Assembly: GCA_963791325.1 (NCBI GenBank)
Contig: CAWBRU010000017.1
Coordinates: 62,001 to 126,000 of the forward strand
Direction of reading: 5' to 3'
Source: JBEVJK01 sp963791325
GTDB taxonomy: Bacteria > Pseudomonadota > Alphaproteobacteria > Rhizobiales > Rhizobiaceae
Length of the DNA stretch: 64,000 nucleotides
Shown one piece after another: positions 37,679 to 46,211 of the stretch (positions are counted from its first letter, which is position 1; each line of letters begins with the position of its first letter). The notes beneath the pieces are model-generated. The model was given only the letters and a program-made list of their open reading frames with translations. It had not been told where the DNA came from and made no database searches. The translations under genes and the position numbers were made by a program.

Positions 37679-38092
37679 ATGAGCCAGTCACCTGCCCGCA
37701 TCAACGACGTTTCGGTGGCCGCTGACATCGTCGCAGCCTATGTCTCCAACAATGCCGTGCCGATCGCGCAGCTATCGAGCCTGATTGCCGAGGTACACAG
37801 CGCGCTGCAGGGACTGCGCGGCGAGACCGAGGCCGAGCCGCCATTGCGGCCGCAGATGCCGGCGGTGCCGATCAAGAAGTCGATTCATCCGGACTATCTG
37901 GTATGCCTGGAGGATGGGCGCAAGTTCAAATCGCTGAAGCGGCATCTCAGAAGCCGCTATCAGATGAGTCCGGAAGACTACCGGCGCAAATGGAGCCTGC
38001 CGCCCGACTATCCGATGGTCGCACCCAACTATGCCGCGCGCCGCTCCGAGCTCGCCAAGGGCATGGGTCTGGGCAGCGTCATCAGCCGCTGA
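37679..38092 (+). CDS. mucR: MucR/Ros-family zinc-finger-like transcriptional regulator
   Basis: The 137-residue protein has a helical N-terminal oligomerisation half and a C-terminal Ros/MucR DNA-binding domain (VCLEDGRKFKSLKRHLRSRYQMSPEDYRRKW, then YPMVAPNYAARRSELAKGMGLG). Ros proteins bind zinc with Cys and His; here the usual second histidine of the HY pair is arginine (RSRY), so zinc binding may be altered or absent, as reported for some Mesorhizobium homologues. MucR proteins are global silencers of A+T-rich promoters. The A+T-rich region before the gene suits autoregulation. Confidence 0.88.
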   Translation: MSQSPARINDVSVAADIVAAYVSNNAVPIAQLSSLIAEVHSALQGLRGETEAEPPLRPQMPAVPIKKSIHPDYLVCLEDGRKFKSLKRHLRSRYQMSPEDYRRKWSLPPDYPMVAPNYAARRSELAKGMGLGSVISR

Positions 38093-38145
38093 GACCGCCC
38101 TTGGAGGATCGCCGCCCGCGCCCTTCTAAAACTTGAGCCTTTCAG

Positions 38146-38162
38146 TTTAGAATAGTTCTAAG
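38146..38162. promoter_or_regulatory. ICE (Irr) box upstream of the iron operon
   Basis: TTTAGAATAGTTCTAAG matches the published rhizobial iron control element TTTAGAAYNRTTCTAAA at 16 of 17 positions. Irr, the haem-responsive Fur-family regulator of Hyphomicrobiales, binds this motif. The site lies 282 bases before the first gene of an operon made entirely of iron-related genes. A partial TTCTAAAACTT copy lies about 20 bases upstream of it. Confidence 0.7.
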
Positions 38163-38444
38163 CTATTGATCTCTCGAGGTATTTCAACGGAATTCAGTTG
38201 ACAGGGCAGGTACTTCCAGGTTTATGAGCGCTGTGCCCGTCGGGCGCTTCCTTTGATGTCGGGGCCTTGAACCCTTTCGATTGGAGGTCGTCTGCGCCAG
38301 GTCGCGACCCCCGGTCCGAGCTGACCGGATCGCCGCCGAACGGCGCAGGTTCGGCCGCCCCTGGCGGCGGCCAGCTCCACCAATCCTGCCGTCTGGGACG
38401 TGTCTTGCGGCCGAAGGCTTTGTCGTCCGTGGAAGGAGAGAAAT
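38163..38444 (+). other. Long leader between the ICE box and the first iron gene
   Basis: About 280 bases separate the Irr box from the imelysin start. I looked for a hemP-like small gene, which often occupies this place, and found none; only a 10-codon frame starts near 38,224. Several short G/C inverted repeats (for example around GGCGCAGG and the CCGCC runs near 38,330-38,375) could fold in the mRNA. Confidence 0.4.
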
Positions 38445-39746
38445 ATGAGCCTGGCGTTTTCGCGCACCTCCGGCCGGTTGGCCGCGGTCGCCGCCACCGC
38501 CGCCCTGACCGCGGCTGTGTTCGTGCTGCCGGCCAAGGCGGCCGAGCTCGACGCCAAGGGCGTGCTGACCACCTACGCCGACATCGCGCTCGCCAAGTAC
38601 CAGGATTCGCTAACCACCGCGCAGGCGCTCGACAAGGCTGTCGACGCCCTGATTGCAGCACCCTCGTCGGCCACTTTGGAGGCCGCCCGCGACGCCTGGA
38701 AAGCGTCGCGCATCCCCTATCAGCAGACCGAGGTCTACCGGTTCGGCAACGCCATCGTCGATGACTGGGAAGGCCGCGTCAATTCCTGGCCGCTCGATGA
38801 AGGGCTGATCGACTACGTCGCCGCCAGCTATGGCACCGAATCGGACGAGAACAGCCTCTACACCGCCAATGTCATCGCCAACACGTCGATCCAGATCAAT
38901 GGCGAGACCATCGACCTGACGACCATCACGCCGGAGCTGCTTGCCGGCAAGCTGCAGGAAGCCGGCGGCATCGAGGCCAATGTGGCGACCGGCTATCACG
39001 CCATCGAGTTTCTGCTCTGGGGTCAGGACCTGCACGGCACCGGGCCCGGCGCCGGCGAGCGTCCCGCCACCGACTACGACACCCAGAACTGCACCGGCGG
39101 CCATTGCGACCGGCGTGCCGCCTATTTGAAGGCGGCCAGCGACCTCCTGGTCAGCGACCTGGAAGAAATGGTCGGCAACTGGCGGCCCGACGGCAAGGCG
39201 CGCACGACCCTGCTCGACGGCGAGCCCAATGCCGGCCTTACCGCGATCGTCACCGGCATGGGCTCGCTCTCCTATGGCGAACTTGCCGGGGAGCGGATGA
39301 AGCTCGGCCTGCTCCTGCACGATCCCGAGGAGGAGCATGATTGCTTCTCCGACAACACCCACATCTCGCACCTCTACGACGCGATCGGCATCCGCGCCGC
39401 CTATCTCGGCCGCTACAAGCGCCTCGACGGCGGCGTCGTGGAAGGTCCGTCCCTGCAGGCGATCGTCCGGAAAGCGGACCCGGCTCTCGACCGCGAACTG
39501 GCCGGCAAGCTTGACACCACGGTGGCCAAGATGGAGGCGATCCAGGCGCGGGCGCTCGCCGGCGAGGCCTACGACCAGCAGATCGCCGAGGGCAACCAGG
39601 CCGGCAATGCCACCGTCCAAGCGGCGATCGACGCGCTCATCGATCAGACGCGCTCGATCGAGCGCGTGGTCTCCACGCTCAAGCTCGACGCCATCGCCTT
39701 CGAAGGCTCCGACAGCCTCGACGCGCCCGACAAGGTGTTCCAGTAG
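38445..39746 (+). CDS. Imelysin-family iron-regulated protein (IrpA-like), first of two
   Basis: The 433-residue periplasmic protein has a signal peptide ending AKAAEL and the all-helical imelysin fold. The family GxHxxE motif is present as GYHAIE (residues 183-188) followed by FLLWGQDL, and a second conserved block is SYGELAGERMKLGLLLHDPEEEHDCFSDNTH. Imelysin proteins take part in iron uptake or handling. GGAAGGAGAG precedes the ATG. It leads the operon under the ICE box. Confidence 0.9.
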   Translation: MSLAFSRTSGRLAAVAATAALTAAVFVLPAKAAELDAKGVLTTYADIALAKYQDSLTTAQALDKAVDALIAAPSSATLEAARDAWKASRIPYQQTEVYRFGNAIVDDWEGRVNSWPLDEGLIDYVAASYGTESDENSLYTANVIANTSIQINGETIDLTTITPELLAGKLQEAGGIEANVATGYHAIEFLLWGQDLHGTGPGAGERPATDYDTQNCTGGHCDRRAAYLKAASDLLVSDLEEMVGNWRPDGKARTTLLDGEPNAGLTAIVTGMGSLSYGELAGERMKLGLLLHDPEEEHDCFSDNTHISHLYDAIGIRAAYLGRYKRLDGGVVEGPSLQAIVRKADPALDRELAGKLDTTVAKMEAIQARALAGEAYDQQIAEGNQAGNATVQAAIDALIDQTRSIERVVSTLKLDAIAFEGSDSLDAPDKVFQ

Positions 39747-39899
39747 AAGCTGCCGGCGGTCCGCCGCCGATGCCGCATGGCCGCGATTCCAGAAGAAAGA
39801 GCCCGGTTTTGGATCGGGAATTGCCACAGACAACGGGTGCATGCGGGTCACCGCCTGGCGGAATGGTGAACCGCGCCGAGAGGCGCGTTTGAGTGTCCC

Positions 39900-40181
39900 A
39901 TGCTGATCTGCCACTGCAACGTCATCACCGAAAAGGAGATCGAAGAGACGATCGCGCAGCTCCTCGACAAGGACCCCTGGACCTTGATCGTGCCGGCGAA
40001 AGTCTATCACGCGCTGCACAAGCGTGGCCGCTGTTGCGGCTGCTTCCCAAATGTGGTCGAAACGATCATCCGGGTGACCGAGCACTACCACACCCGCAGG
40101 CAAACCGGCGGCGGTGACATCGTTTCACACCTCGACCGGGTCCGCGGGCTACGGGTTCAATACGGGAGCAGAGCAGGATGA
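39900..40181 (+). CDS. bfd: Bacterioferritin-associated ferredoxin
   Basis: The 93-residue protein has the [2Fe-2S] cysteine pattern of BFD: CHC near the N terminus (C4 and C6) and RCCGCFP later. BFD docks on bacterioferritin and reduces it to release iron. It is longer than E. coli Bfd by a C-terminal tail. The stop overlaps the bfr start as ATGA. The 150 bases before it hold a short repeat-like stretch (near 39,786) and no other gene. Confidence 0.92.
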   Translation: MLICHCNVITEKEIEETIAQLLDKDPWTLIVPAKVYHALHKRGRCCGCFPNVVETIIRVTEHYHTRRQTGGGDIVSHLDRVRGLRVQYGSRAG

Positions 40182-40663
40182 AAGGCGAAATTCAGGTCAT
40201 CGAGCGGCTTAATGAAGCGCTGTTCCTAGAACTCGGGGCCGTGAACCAGTATTGGCTGCACTATCGCCTGCTCGAAGACTGGGGCTATTTCAAGCTAGCG
40301 AAGAAAGAGCGCAAGGAGTTGATTGAAGAAATGCACCATGCCGACAAGATAGTGGAACGGATCATCTTTCTGGAGGGGCACCCGAACCTTCAGACGGTGG
40401 CGCCGCTGCGCATCGGACAGTCGGTGCGGGAGGTGCTCGAATCCGATCTGGCCGGCGAATATGACGCCCGCACCTCGTACAAGAAGTCACGCGAGATCTG
40501 CCAAGGCCTCGGCGACTATGTCACCATGAAGCTGTTCGAAGATCTGCTCAAGGACGAGGAGGGCCATATCGACTTCCTCGAGACCCAACTCGACCTGCTC
40601 GACGCAATCGGCGAGGAGCGCTATGGGCAGCTGAACGCCGAGCCTGCCAACAAGGCGGACTAG
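40178..40663 (+). CDS. bfr: Bacterioferritin
   Basis: The 161-residue subunit aligns by eye with E. coli Bfr from MKGEIQVIERLNEAL. The ferroxidase ligands E18, E51, H54, E94 and E127 with DEEGHIDFLE are in place, and Met52 is available as haem ligand. It forms a 24-subunit shell that oxidises and stores iron. It is translationally coupled to bfd and followed by the di-haem oxidoreductase after 8 bases. Confidence 0.96.
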   Translation: MKGEIQVIERLNEALFLELGAVNQYWLHYRLLEDWGYFKLAKKERKELIEEMHHADKIVERIIFLEGHPNLQTVAPLRIGQSVREVLESDLAGEYDARTSYKKSREICQGLGDYVTMKLFEDLLKDEEGHIDFLETQLDLLDAIGEERYGQLNAEPANKAD

Positions 40664-40671
40664 GATGACGG

Positions 40672-42258
40672 ATGCGGCGCGCCCTTGAACCGACGCGCCG
40701 CTCGTCGCCTACCCATGCAGCCGGCCGGCATCCGGCCCGACTGCTCCTGAGCTCGCTGCTCGGTCTCGGGGCGGTCGTCGGCCTTGCCGCGGCAGACGCG
40801 CTGCCCGGATCCCTGGAGCCGGCGCGCAGCGATCTCTCCGAGCAGGATCTCGCGCGCGTCCGGTCCGTTACCCGCCCGGCCGAGGATTTCTCCCGGCCGG
40901 AGCCGTTCGAGGCTTCCCAGGGCGGCGCTGCCACGTCGCGCAAGCGCCCCGACCGGAACGCCTTCTCGCAAGCTTCCGCCAATCTGAGTTTCGCGGAACG
41001 GGGCACGTTCCAGCTGGGCAATGCGCTGTTCAGGAAGAACTGGGTCTCCGCACCGTCCTCGACCCAGGCCTCCGACGGGCTCGGCCCGCTGTTCAATGCC
41101 CGCGCCTGCCAGGGCTGCCATCTGAAGGACGGCCGCGGACACCCGCCGGAAGGCGGAGCCGACGCCACCTCGATGTTCCTCAGGCTCGCGCGCCAGGCCG
41201 CGACGGACGCGGAGAGGGTCGCCATTGCCGGAAAGGCGGTGCTCAACTTCCCCGACCCGGTCTACGGCGCCCAACTGCAGGATCTTGCCGTGCCGGGCAT
41301 CTCGGCCGAGGGCACGATGGGCATCTCCTACCACGAGGTCCCGGTCACGCTCGGCGATGGCTCGGTCGCGATGCTGCGCCGGCCGAGCTACCGGGTGGAC
41401 CGGCTGGCCTCCGGTCCGCTCGACCCGCGCACGACGCTGTCGCCGCGGATCGCACCGCCGATGATCGGGCTCGGCCTCATCGAAGACATCGATGCCGCCG
41501 ACATCCTGGCCCATGCCGACCCGGATGACCGCGACGGCGACGGCCTCTCCGGCAAGGCCTCGGTGGTGCGCGACTCCGGCACGGGCGACCTGGCGCTCGG
41601 CCGCTTCGGCTGGAAGGCCTCAGCCGCCACCGTCCGCCAGCAGTCGGCGGAAGCGTTCGCCAATGACCTCGGCATCTCGACGCCGGAGGTGAACAAACCC
41701 TGGGGCGATTGTACCGCGGCGGAAGCCGCCTGCCTCGCGCTGCCGGTCGGGGTTCAAAAGCGCCTCGGCGACAGCGAGGCGCCGCCCCCGGTCATGGATC
41801 TCGTGACCTTCTATTCCGAGAACCTGGCGGTGCCGGCACGCCGCGATGTCGGCGACCCGGATGTGCTTGCCGGCAAAGCGCATTTTTACGCGCTCGGCTG
41901 CATCTCCTGTCACACGCCGAAATTCGTCACCCGCCGCGACACCCCGAACAAGGCGCAGTCGTTCCAGCTGATCTGGCCCTATTCCGACTTTCTGCTGCAC
42001 GACATGGGCGCCGGCCTGGCCGATGGCCAGCAGGTCGGCGACGCTTCCGGCACGGAGTGGCGCACGCCGCCGCTGTGGGGGATCGGCCTTACCCGTCAGG
42101 TCAGCGGCCACACCTTCTTCCTGCACGACGGCCGCGCGCGCAACCTGACCGAGGCGATCCTTTGGCATGGCGGCGAGGCCGAGCGGGCCCGCGCCGGCTT
42201 TGCCGCGCTCCCCGCCGCAGACCGCGCGCAGCTGATCCGCTTTCTGGAGTTGCTGTGA
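40672..42258 (+). CDS. Di-haem oxidoreductase (DHOR/DUF1111), periplasmic
   Basis: The 528-residue protein starts with an export segment (LLLSSLLGLGAVVGLAAADA) and has two c-type haem motifs, CQGCH at residues 146-150 and CISCH at 410-414, in a cytochrome c peroxidase-like arrangement. The family is often called thiol oxidoreductase or di-haem peroxidase-like; the substrate is unknown. It is regularly found between two imelysin genes, as here. The stop overlaps the next start (TGATG). Confidence 0.92.
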   Translation: MRRALEPTRRSSPTHAAGRHPARLLLSSLLGLGAVVGLAAADALPGSLEPARSDLSEQDLARVRSVTRPAEDFSRPEPFEASQGGAATSRKRPDRNAFSQASANLSFAERGTFQLGNALFRKNWVSAPSSTQASDGLGPLFNARACQGCHLKDGRGHPPEGGADATSMFLRLARQAATDAERVAIAGKAVLNFPDPVYGAQLQDLAVPGISAEGTMGISYHEVPVTLGDGSVAMLRRPSYRVDRLASGPLDPRTTLSPRIAPPMIGLGLIEDIDAADILAHADPDDRDGDGLSGKASVVRDSGTGDLALGRFGWKASAATVRQQSAEAFANDLGISTPEVNKPWGDCTAAEAACLALPVGVQKRLGDSEAPPPVMDLVTFYSENLAVPARRDVGDPDVLAGKAHFYALGCISCHTPKFVTRRDTPNKAQSFQLIWPYSDFLLHDMGAGLADGQQVGDASGTEWRTPPLWGIGLTRQVSGHTFFLHDGRARNLTEAILWHGGEAERARAGFAALPAADRAQLIRFLELL

Positions 42259-43340
42259 TGAAGCTTGCCTTTGCCTTCGCCTGCGGATTTGCGCTGTGCG
42301 CCGGCCTGCCGGCCCGCGCGGCAGAGGCGGCCGCCTCCCCTGGCGTGGTGGAGAAAGCCATCGACGGCTTCATCCGGCCGGGCTACGCCGCGTTTCGCGA
42401 CAAGACCGGGGCCCTGGCCGGAGCTGCTGCCGCACTTTGCAAGTCGCCCTCGGCCGATGCTCTGGCCGCCGCGCGGCAGGACTTCGCCGCCACGGTCGAC
42501 GCCTGGAGCGCCGTCGAGGTCATCCGCTTCGGCCCGGTTAGCGACGACAATCGCCTCGACCGGGTGCTCTACTGGCCGGACCGCAAGGGTGCGGGGCTGC
42601 GCCAGGTTCAGGCCGTGCTCGCCGCTGCCGATCCCGCCGCCACCGATCCGGCCAAGCTGGCCGGCAAGAGCGTTGCCGTGCAAGGCCTGGGGGCGCTCGA
42701 ATTCGTGCTCTACGGCAAGGATGCGGAGACGCTGACCGGCCGGCAAGGCGCCTTTCGCTGCCGCTACGGCGCCGCCATCGCTGCCAATCTCGACGGCATC
42801 GCGGCCGCCTTGGTCGCCGCTTGGGCCAAGCCGGACGGCTTTGCCGCCGCATGGGCCGCCCCCGGACCAGCCGATCCGCTTTATCGCGACGATGACGAAG
42901 CGCTGACCGAACTGGTCGATGTTTTCATCAACGGTCTCGAATTGATCCGCGACCAGCGGCTGGGCGGGTTCCTGGCCAAGGCAGGGGCCAAGGAAGACCG
43001 GCCGAAGCAGGCACTGTTTTGGCGCTCGGGCCTGACGCAGAGGGCGCTCGCCGCCAACATCGCCGGGCTCAGAACGCTGCTTAGCGCTTCCGCCTTTGCC
43101 GAAGCCCTGCCGGCGGACGACCGCTGGCTGGTCCAATCGGCCGACGCCCAGCTCGGCAATGCCGTGGCGACCGTCGCTGGGGTGCCCGGCAGCATCGCCG
43201 AGGCACTGGCCGATCCGGCCCGGCGCGAACGGCTGGTCGCGTTCCAGGCCATCACCTCCAGCCTGTCCAACCTGTTCGGCACGCGGGTGACCGGCGCGCT
43301 CGGCCTGAGCGCCGGGTTTTCCTCGCTCGACGGAGACTGA
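42258..43340 (+). CDS. Imelysin-family protein, second of two, variant GxHxxE motif
   Basis: The 360-residue secreted protein (signal peptide MKLAFAFACGFALCAGLPARA) is an imelysin-type helical protein. The GxHxxE motif region reads GLGALEF (residues 143-149), so the histidine is replaced by glycine although the glutamate is kept. It is the shorter paralogue of the first imelysin and is translationally coupled to the di-haem protein. The missing histidine suggests a different metal-binding mode or a partner role. Confidence 0.88.
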   Translation: MKLAFAFACGFALCAGLPARAAEAAASPGVVEKAIDGFIRPGYAAFRDKTGALAGAAAALCKSPSADALAAARQDFAATVDAWSAVEVIRFGPVSDDNRLDRVLYWPDRKGAGLRQVQAVLAAADPAATDPAKLAGKSVAVQGLGALEFVLYGKDAETLTGRQGAFRCRYGAAIAANLDGIAAALVAAWAKPDGFAAAWAAPGPADPLYRDDDEALTELVDVFINGLELIRDQRLGGFLAKAGAKEDRPKQALFWRSGLTQRALAANIAGLRTLLSASAFAEALPADDRWLVQSADAQLGNAVATVAGVPGSIAEALADPARRERLVAFQAITSSLSNLFGTRVTGALGLSAGFSSLDGD

Positions 43341-43342
43341 CG

Positions 43343-44446
43343 ATGCCGCTCCTCGACAGACGCCGGTTTTTGAAGGCCGCCGGCGCCGGCTTCGCCGTAT
43401 CCCTGTCGCCCGCCGCGCAGGCCGCCGTCGAACAGGCCGATGCTGTCTTCGCCACGGCATATCAGCGCCGTGACGGCGCCTATGGTGTCGGCGTGCTGTC
43501 CGAGGCCGGTGAGCTCCTGTTCTCGACGGAGCTGCCAGACCGCGGCCATGACGTCACGTTCGACCCGCGCTCGCGGCGCTCGGTGGTGTTTGCGCGCCGC
43601 CCGGGCACCTTCGCGGTTGTGTTCGACCACGGCGGCGGCCAGTTGCCGCTGACGCTGACCAGTCCGGAGGGCCGCCATTTCTTCGGCCACGGGCTGTTCT
43701 CGCCGGATGGCAAGCTGCTTTATGCAACCGAGAACGACTACGACAAGGCGGCGGGCCTCATCGGTGTCTATGACGCCACCGACCGTTTTCGCCGCATCGG
43801 CGAGTTCCCGACGCACGGGATGGACCCGCACGAAGTCATCCTGATGCCGGACGGCAAAACCCTGGCGATCGCCAATGGCGGCATCGAGACCCACCCCGAC
43901 TTCGGCCGCTCGAAACTCAACGTCGCCACGATGAAGCCATCGCTGGTCTTCGTCGACCGGCTGACCGGGTCGCTGCTGGAAGAGCACGTGCTGGCGCCCG
44001 CTTTGCACCAGCTGTCGATCCGGCACATGGCGCTCGACGGGGGCGGGGACGTGTGGTTCGGCTGCCAGTTCGAAGGGCCGCCCGAAACCTGGCCGCCGCT
44101 CGTCGGCCGGGTGCGCCGGGGGGAAGAGCTTCAGCTCATCGACATGCCCGAGGATGCGCTGACGGGATTGCGCAACTATGTCGGCTCGGTGGCCGCCAAT
44201 CCGGACGCCGGCACCGTGGCCGTGTCCTCGCCGCAGGGCAACAGCCTGGTCGTGCTCGACGCGGCGAGCGCCAGGGTGGTGGAGGCCAAGGCCTTGAAGG
44301 AGGTGTGCGGGCTGGCGCCCGACACCGGCGCCTTCGTCGCTTCGACCGGAACCGGCGTATTCGTCGACCCGACCGGCGGCCGCCACGTCGTAGCGGACTA
44401 TGTCTGGGACAACCACCTGCGGCGGCTAGGGAAATCAATGGCTTAG
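43343..44446 (+). CDS. DUF1513 beta-propeller-like periplasmic protein
   Basis: The 367-residue protein has a Tat-type signal (DRRRFLKAAGAGFAVSL) and the DUF1513 body, with repeated blade-like segments (DVTFDPRSRRSVVFARRPG, GHGLFSPDGKLLYATEND, DPHEVILMPDGKTLAIANGG, HMALDGGGDVWFGCQ). DUF1513 genes accompany imelysin and DHOR genes in iron-regulated operons. Export by Tat suggests folding or cofactor insertion in the cytosol. It starts two bases after the imelysin stop and ends the operon. Confidence 0.9.
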   Translation: MPLLDRRRFLKAAGAGFAVSLSPAAQAAVEQADAVFATAYQRRDGAYGVGVLSEAGELLFSTELPDRGHDVTFDPRSRRSVVFARRPGTFAVVFDHGGGQLPLTLTSPEGRHFFGHGLFSPDGKLLYATENDYDKAAGLIGVYDATDRFRRIGEFPTHGMDPHEVILMPDGKTLAIANGGIETHPDFGRSKLNVATMKPSLVFVDRLTGSLLEEHVLAPALHQLSIRHMALDGGGDVWFGCQFEGPPETWPPLVGRVRRGEELQLIDMPEDALTGLRNYVGSVAANPDAGTVAVSSPQGNSLVVLDAASARVVEAKALKEVCGLAPDTGAFVASTGTGVFVDPTGGRHVVADYVWDNHLRRLGKSMA

Positions 44447-44509
44447 CTGGATTCAAGCCTCTGATATCACAGATCTTCTTGGCATTGCGCATTAGATAAA
44501 CGATATTAT

Positions 44510-45772
44510 ATGATTGCTCCGAAACCCGGACCAGAACGGACCGGTGCCGGACCGGAACGGACCGAAATTCAGGCCCAACGGAGCCTTGAAGTGAGCACCA
44601 AATTGAACGCCTTGAACCTCGGCAAATTGCCGGAAGGCACCTACCGCGACCACCTGTTGCCCGGCCTTGAATTCCGCGTCCGCAAGCGGCGCCGTGTGTG
44701 GAACGCCAGACCAGGCGGCGACACCCGCATTCCGCTTGGCTTCTTCGTCGATGGCGGTCCGGACACGATGGGACTGGCCGAGGCGCGTGAGGCGTGCCGC
44801 GCGCTGATGCTGCGCCGCGACCAAGGCGTGCCCCTCAACGCTCCAGTGGTTACCGCGCCCGGTCAAGGCATCACGCTGGGCCAACTGTTCGACAAGTATG
44901 AAATCAAGCGCGGACGGAGCGGTTACCGGATCAAATCGCTGCCGAGATCAATGGCGACACTGCGGCGCGGTTTCGCCAAGTGGCTAAATCTACCGGTCGC
45001 CAAACTGACCAAGCGTGATCTGAAGGACGCCCGCGATCTGATCTCACTGGAAGGCAAGAAAATCCGGATTGGCGAGAAGCTGCTTGAACTTGTGCAGCCG
45101 GTGTTGTCATGGGCGGTCGAAGAAGGCTGGCTCGATCACAACCCGGCCAAGGACATCAAACGGCAGCCGAGCAACAAGCGCCAGCGCGTGTTGTCCGAGA
45201 CCGAGATCAAATTGATCTGGCAGGCGCTTCCGGCGGTGTTCAAAGGCAAGGAACGGACCGGGTCCTGGGACAGCTATGTCCGACTGATCCGCTTCCTGAT
45301 CGTAACCGGCACCCGCCTCGACGAGGCAGTTTCGCTGACTTACGGCAAGATCCTCGACGGCGTCTGGACGCAGCGACCCGAAGACAACAAGAGCAACCGC
45401 CAGTTCAAGGTAACCTTGCCGCCGCTCGCCCGCGAGCTTGTCGGTCAAGGGGAGCCGCGCGCGCTGGTCTTCCCCGCCTGGGACGGCGGCAAGCTCAATA
45501 GTCACGCGTATGTCAAGGAACGGCTCGACGAACTGACCGGCATCGAGGATTGGGTGTTTCACGATTTCCGCAGGTCACTCGCCTCGCATCTCTCGGAGCG
45601 GGATCTGGCCAGCGAAGGCGACATAGATCTCCTCCTCAATCACGGCAGGCGCGGCGTTCTCGGCGTCTATCAGCGCGCGCCACGCGAGAAGCAGAAAGCG
45701 GCGGCACTCCAGGCTTGGGCCGATCTCGTCGTCTCATGGGCTGATGCCCGCCCGTCTCTGCATGTCGTCTAG
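44510..45772 (+). CDS. Tyrosine recombinase (phage-type integrase)
   Basis: The 420-residue integrase has a DUF4102-like N terminus (LPEGTYRDHLLPGLEFRVRKRRRVW), a SAM-like core-binding domain and a catalytic domain with TGTRLDEAVSL (Arg I), HDFRRSLASHL (His-x2-Arg), LLNHGRRGVLGVY with the nucleophilic tyrosine near the end. It marks the left part of a mobile or formerly mobile region. No tRNA gene or att-like direct repeat was found beside it. An ATG is used; the first 24 residues are low-complexity and a later GTG is possible. Confidence 0.92.
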   Translation: MIAPKPGPERTGAGPERTEIQAQRSLEVSTKLNALNLGKLPEGTYRDHLLPGLEFRVRKRRRVWNARPGGDTRIPLGFFVDGGPDTMGLAEAREACRALMLRRDQGVPLNAPVVTAPGQGITLGQLFDKYEIKRGRSGYRIKSLPRSMATLRRGFAKWLNLPVAKLTKRDLKDARDLISLEGKKIRIGEKLLELVQPVLSWAVEEGWLDHNPAKDIKRQPSNKRQRVLSETEIKLIWQALPAVFKGKERTGSWDSYVRLIRFLIVTGTRLDEAVSLTYGKILDGVWTQRPEDNKSNRQFKVTLPPLARELVGQGEPRALVFPAWDGGKLNSHAYVKERLDELTGIEDWVFHDFRRSLASHLSERDLASEGDIDLLLNHGRRGVLGVYQRAPREKQKAAALQAWADLVVSWADARPSLHVV

Positions 45773-46211
45773 GCCACGTCGAACCAAGCAGCCCGACGAT
45801 CTAGCTGGCTTGGATCTCGATCTGCTGAGCGGTCTCGACGAGGCCGAGCGCGCCGCAGCCATCGAGCTGCTACGAGATCGGCTTCCGTCGATGTTGGAGC
45901 ATGCCGGTGACGTGCTGGTCTGTCTCCAACTGCTGGTCGAAGCGGGCTATCCGAAGCTGATGCGCGAGCGCCGCCGCAACACCGGCCCCGGCGGCAGCTT
46001 TCCTGGTCTGGCGCTCGGCGAGGAAGTCGCGCTGTTCGTACGCAACGCCATGACCTATGGCTGGAGCGAACGGACCGCCAAGATCCGTGGCCGCAAATAC
46101 GTCGCCGAGAAATCCGGCGCGAGCTACGACACCGTCAAACAGCAACACTTCCAATTCGAGAAAAGCGGCCGTCAGCCGCGCAGGATCAGACCGCCGCTAC
46201 GCCGCGACTAG
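45744..46211 (+). CDS. Hypothetical protein linked to the integrase
   Basis: The 155-residue protein overlaps the 3' end of the integrase gene by 29 bases and shares its orientation. It is acidic in the first half (DLAGLDLDLLSGLDEAERAAAIELLRDRL) and basic in the second, ending in a KSGASYDTVKQQHFQFEKSG segment that looks like a helix-turn-helix (GASYDTVKQQH). I do not recognise a family. A regulator or excisionase-like accessory role is only a guess. A second ATG six codons in is possible. Confidence 0.6.
   Translation: MPARLCMSSRPRRTKQPDDLAGLDLDLLSGLDEAERAAAIELLRDRLPSMLEHAGDVLVCLQLLVEAGYPKLMRERRRNTGPGGSFPGLALGEEVALFVRNAMTYGWSERTAKIRGRKYVAEKSGASYDTVKQQHFQFEKSGRQPRRIRPPLRRD

Noticed and set aside
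38163..38444. A hemP-like gene in the iron-operon leader
   Set aside because: The typical HemP C-terminal pattern (H-x-G-x2-Y-x-LR and KLILTK-like) is absent from all frames.
44440..44510. A tRNA gene or attachment site next to the integrase
   Set aside because: A GGATTCAAGCC stretch recalls a T-arm, but no acceptor stem or anticodon arm can be folded, and I found no direct repeat at a plausible right end.
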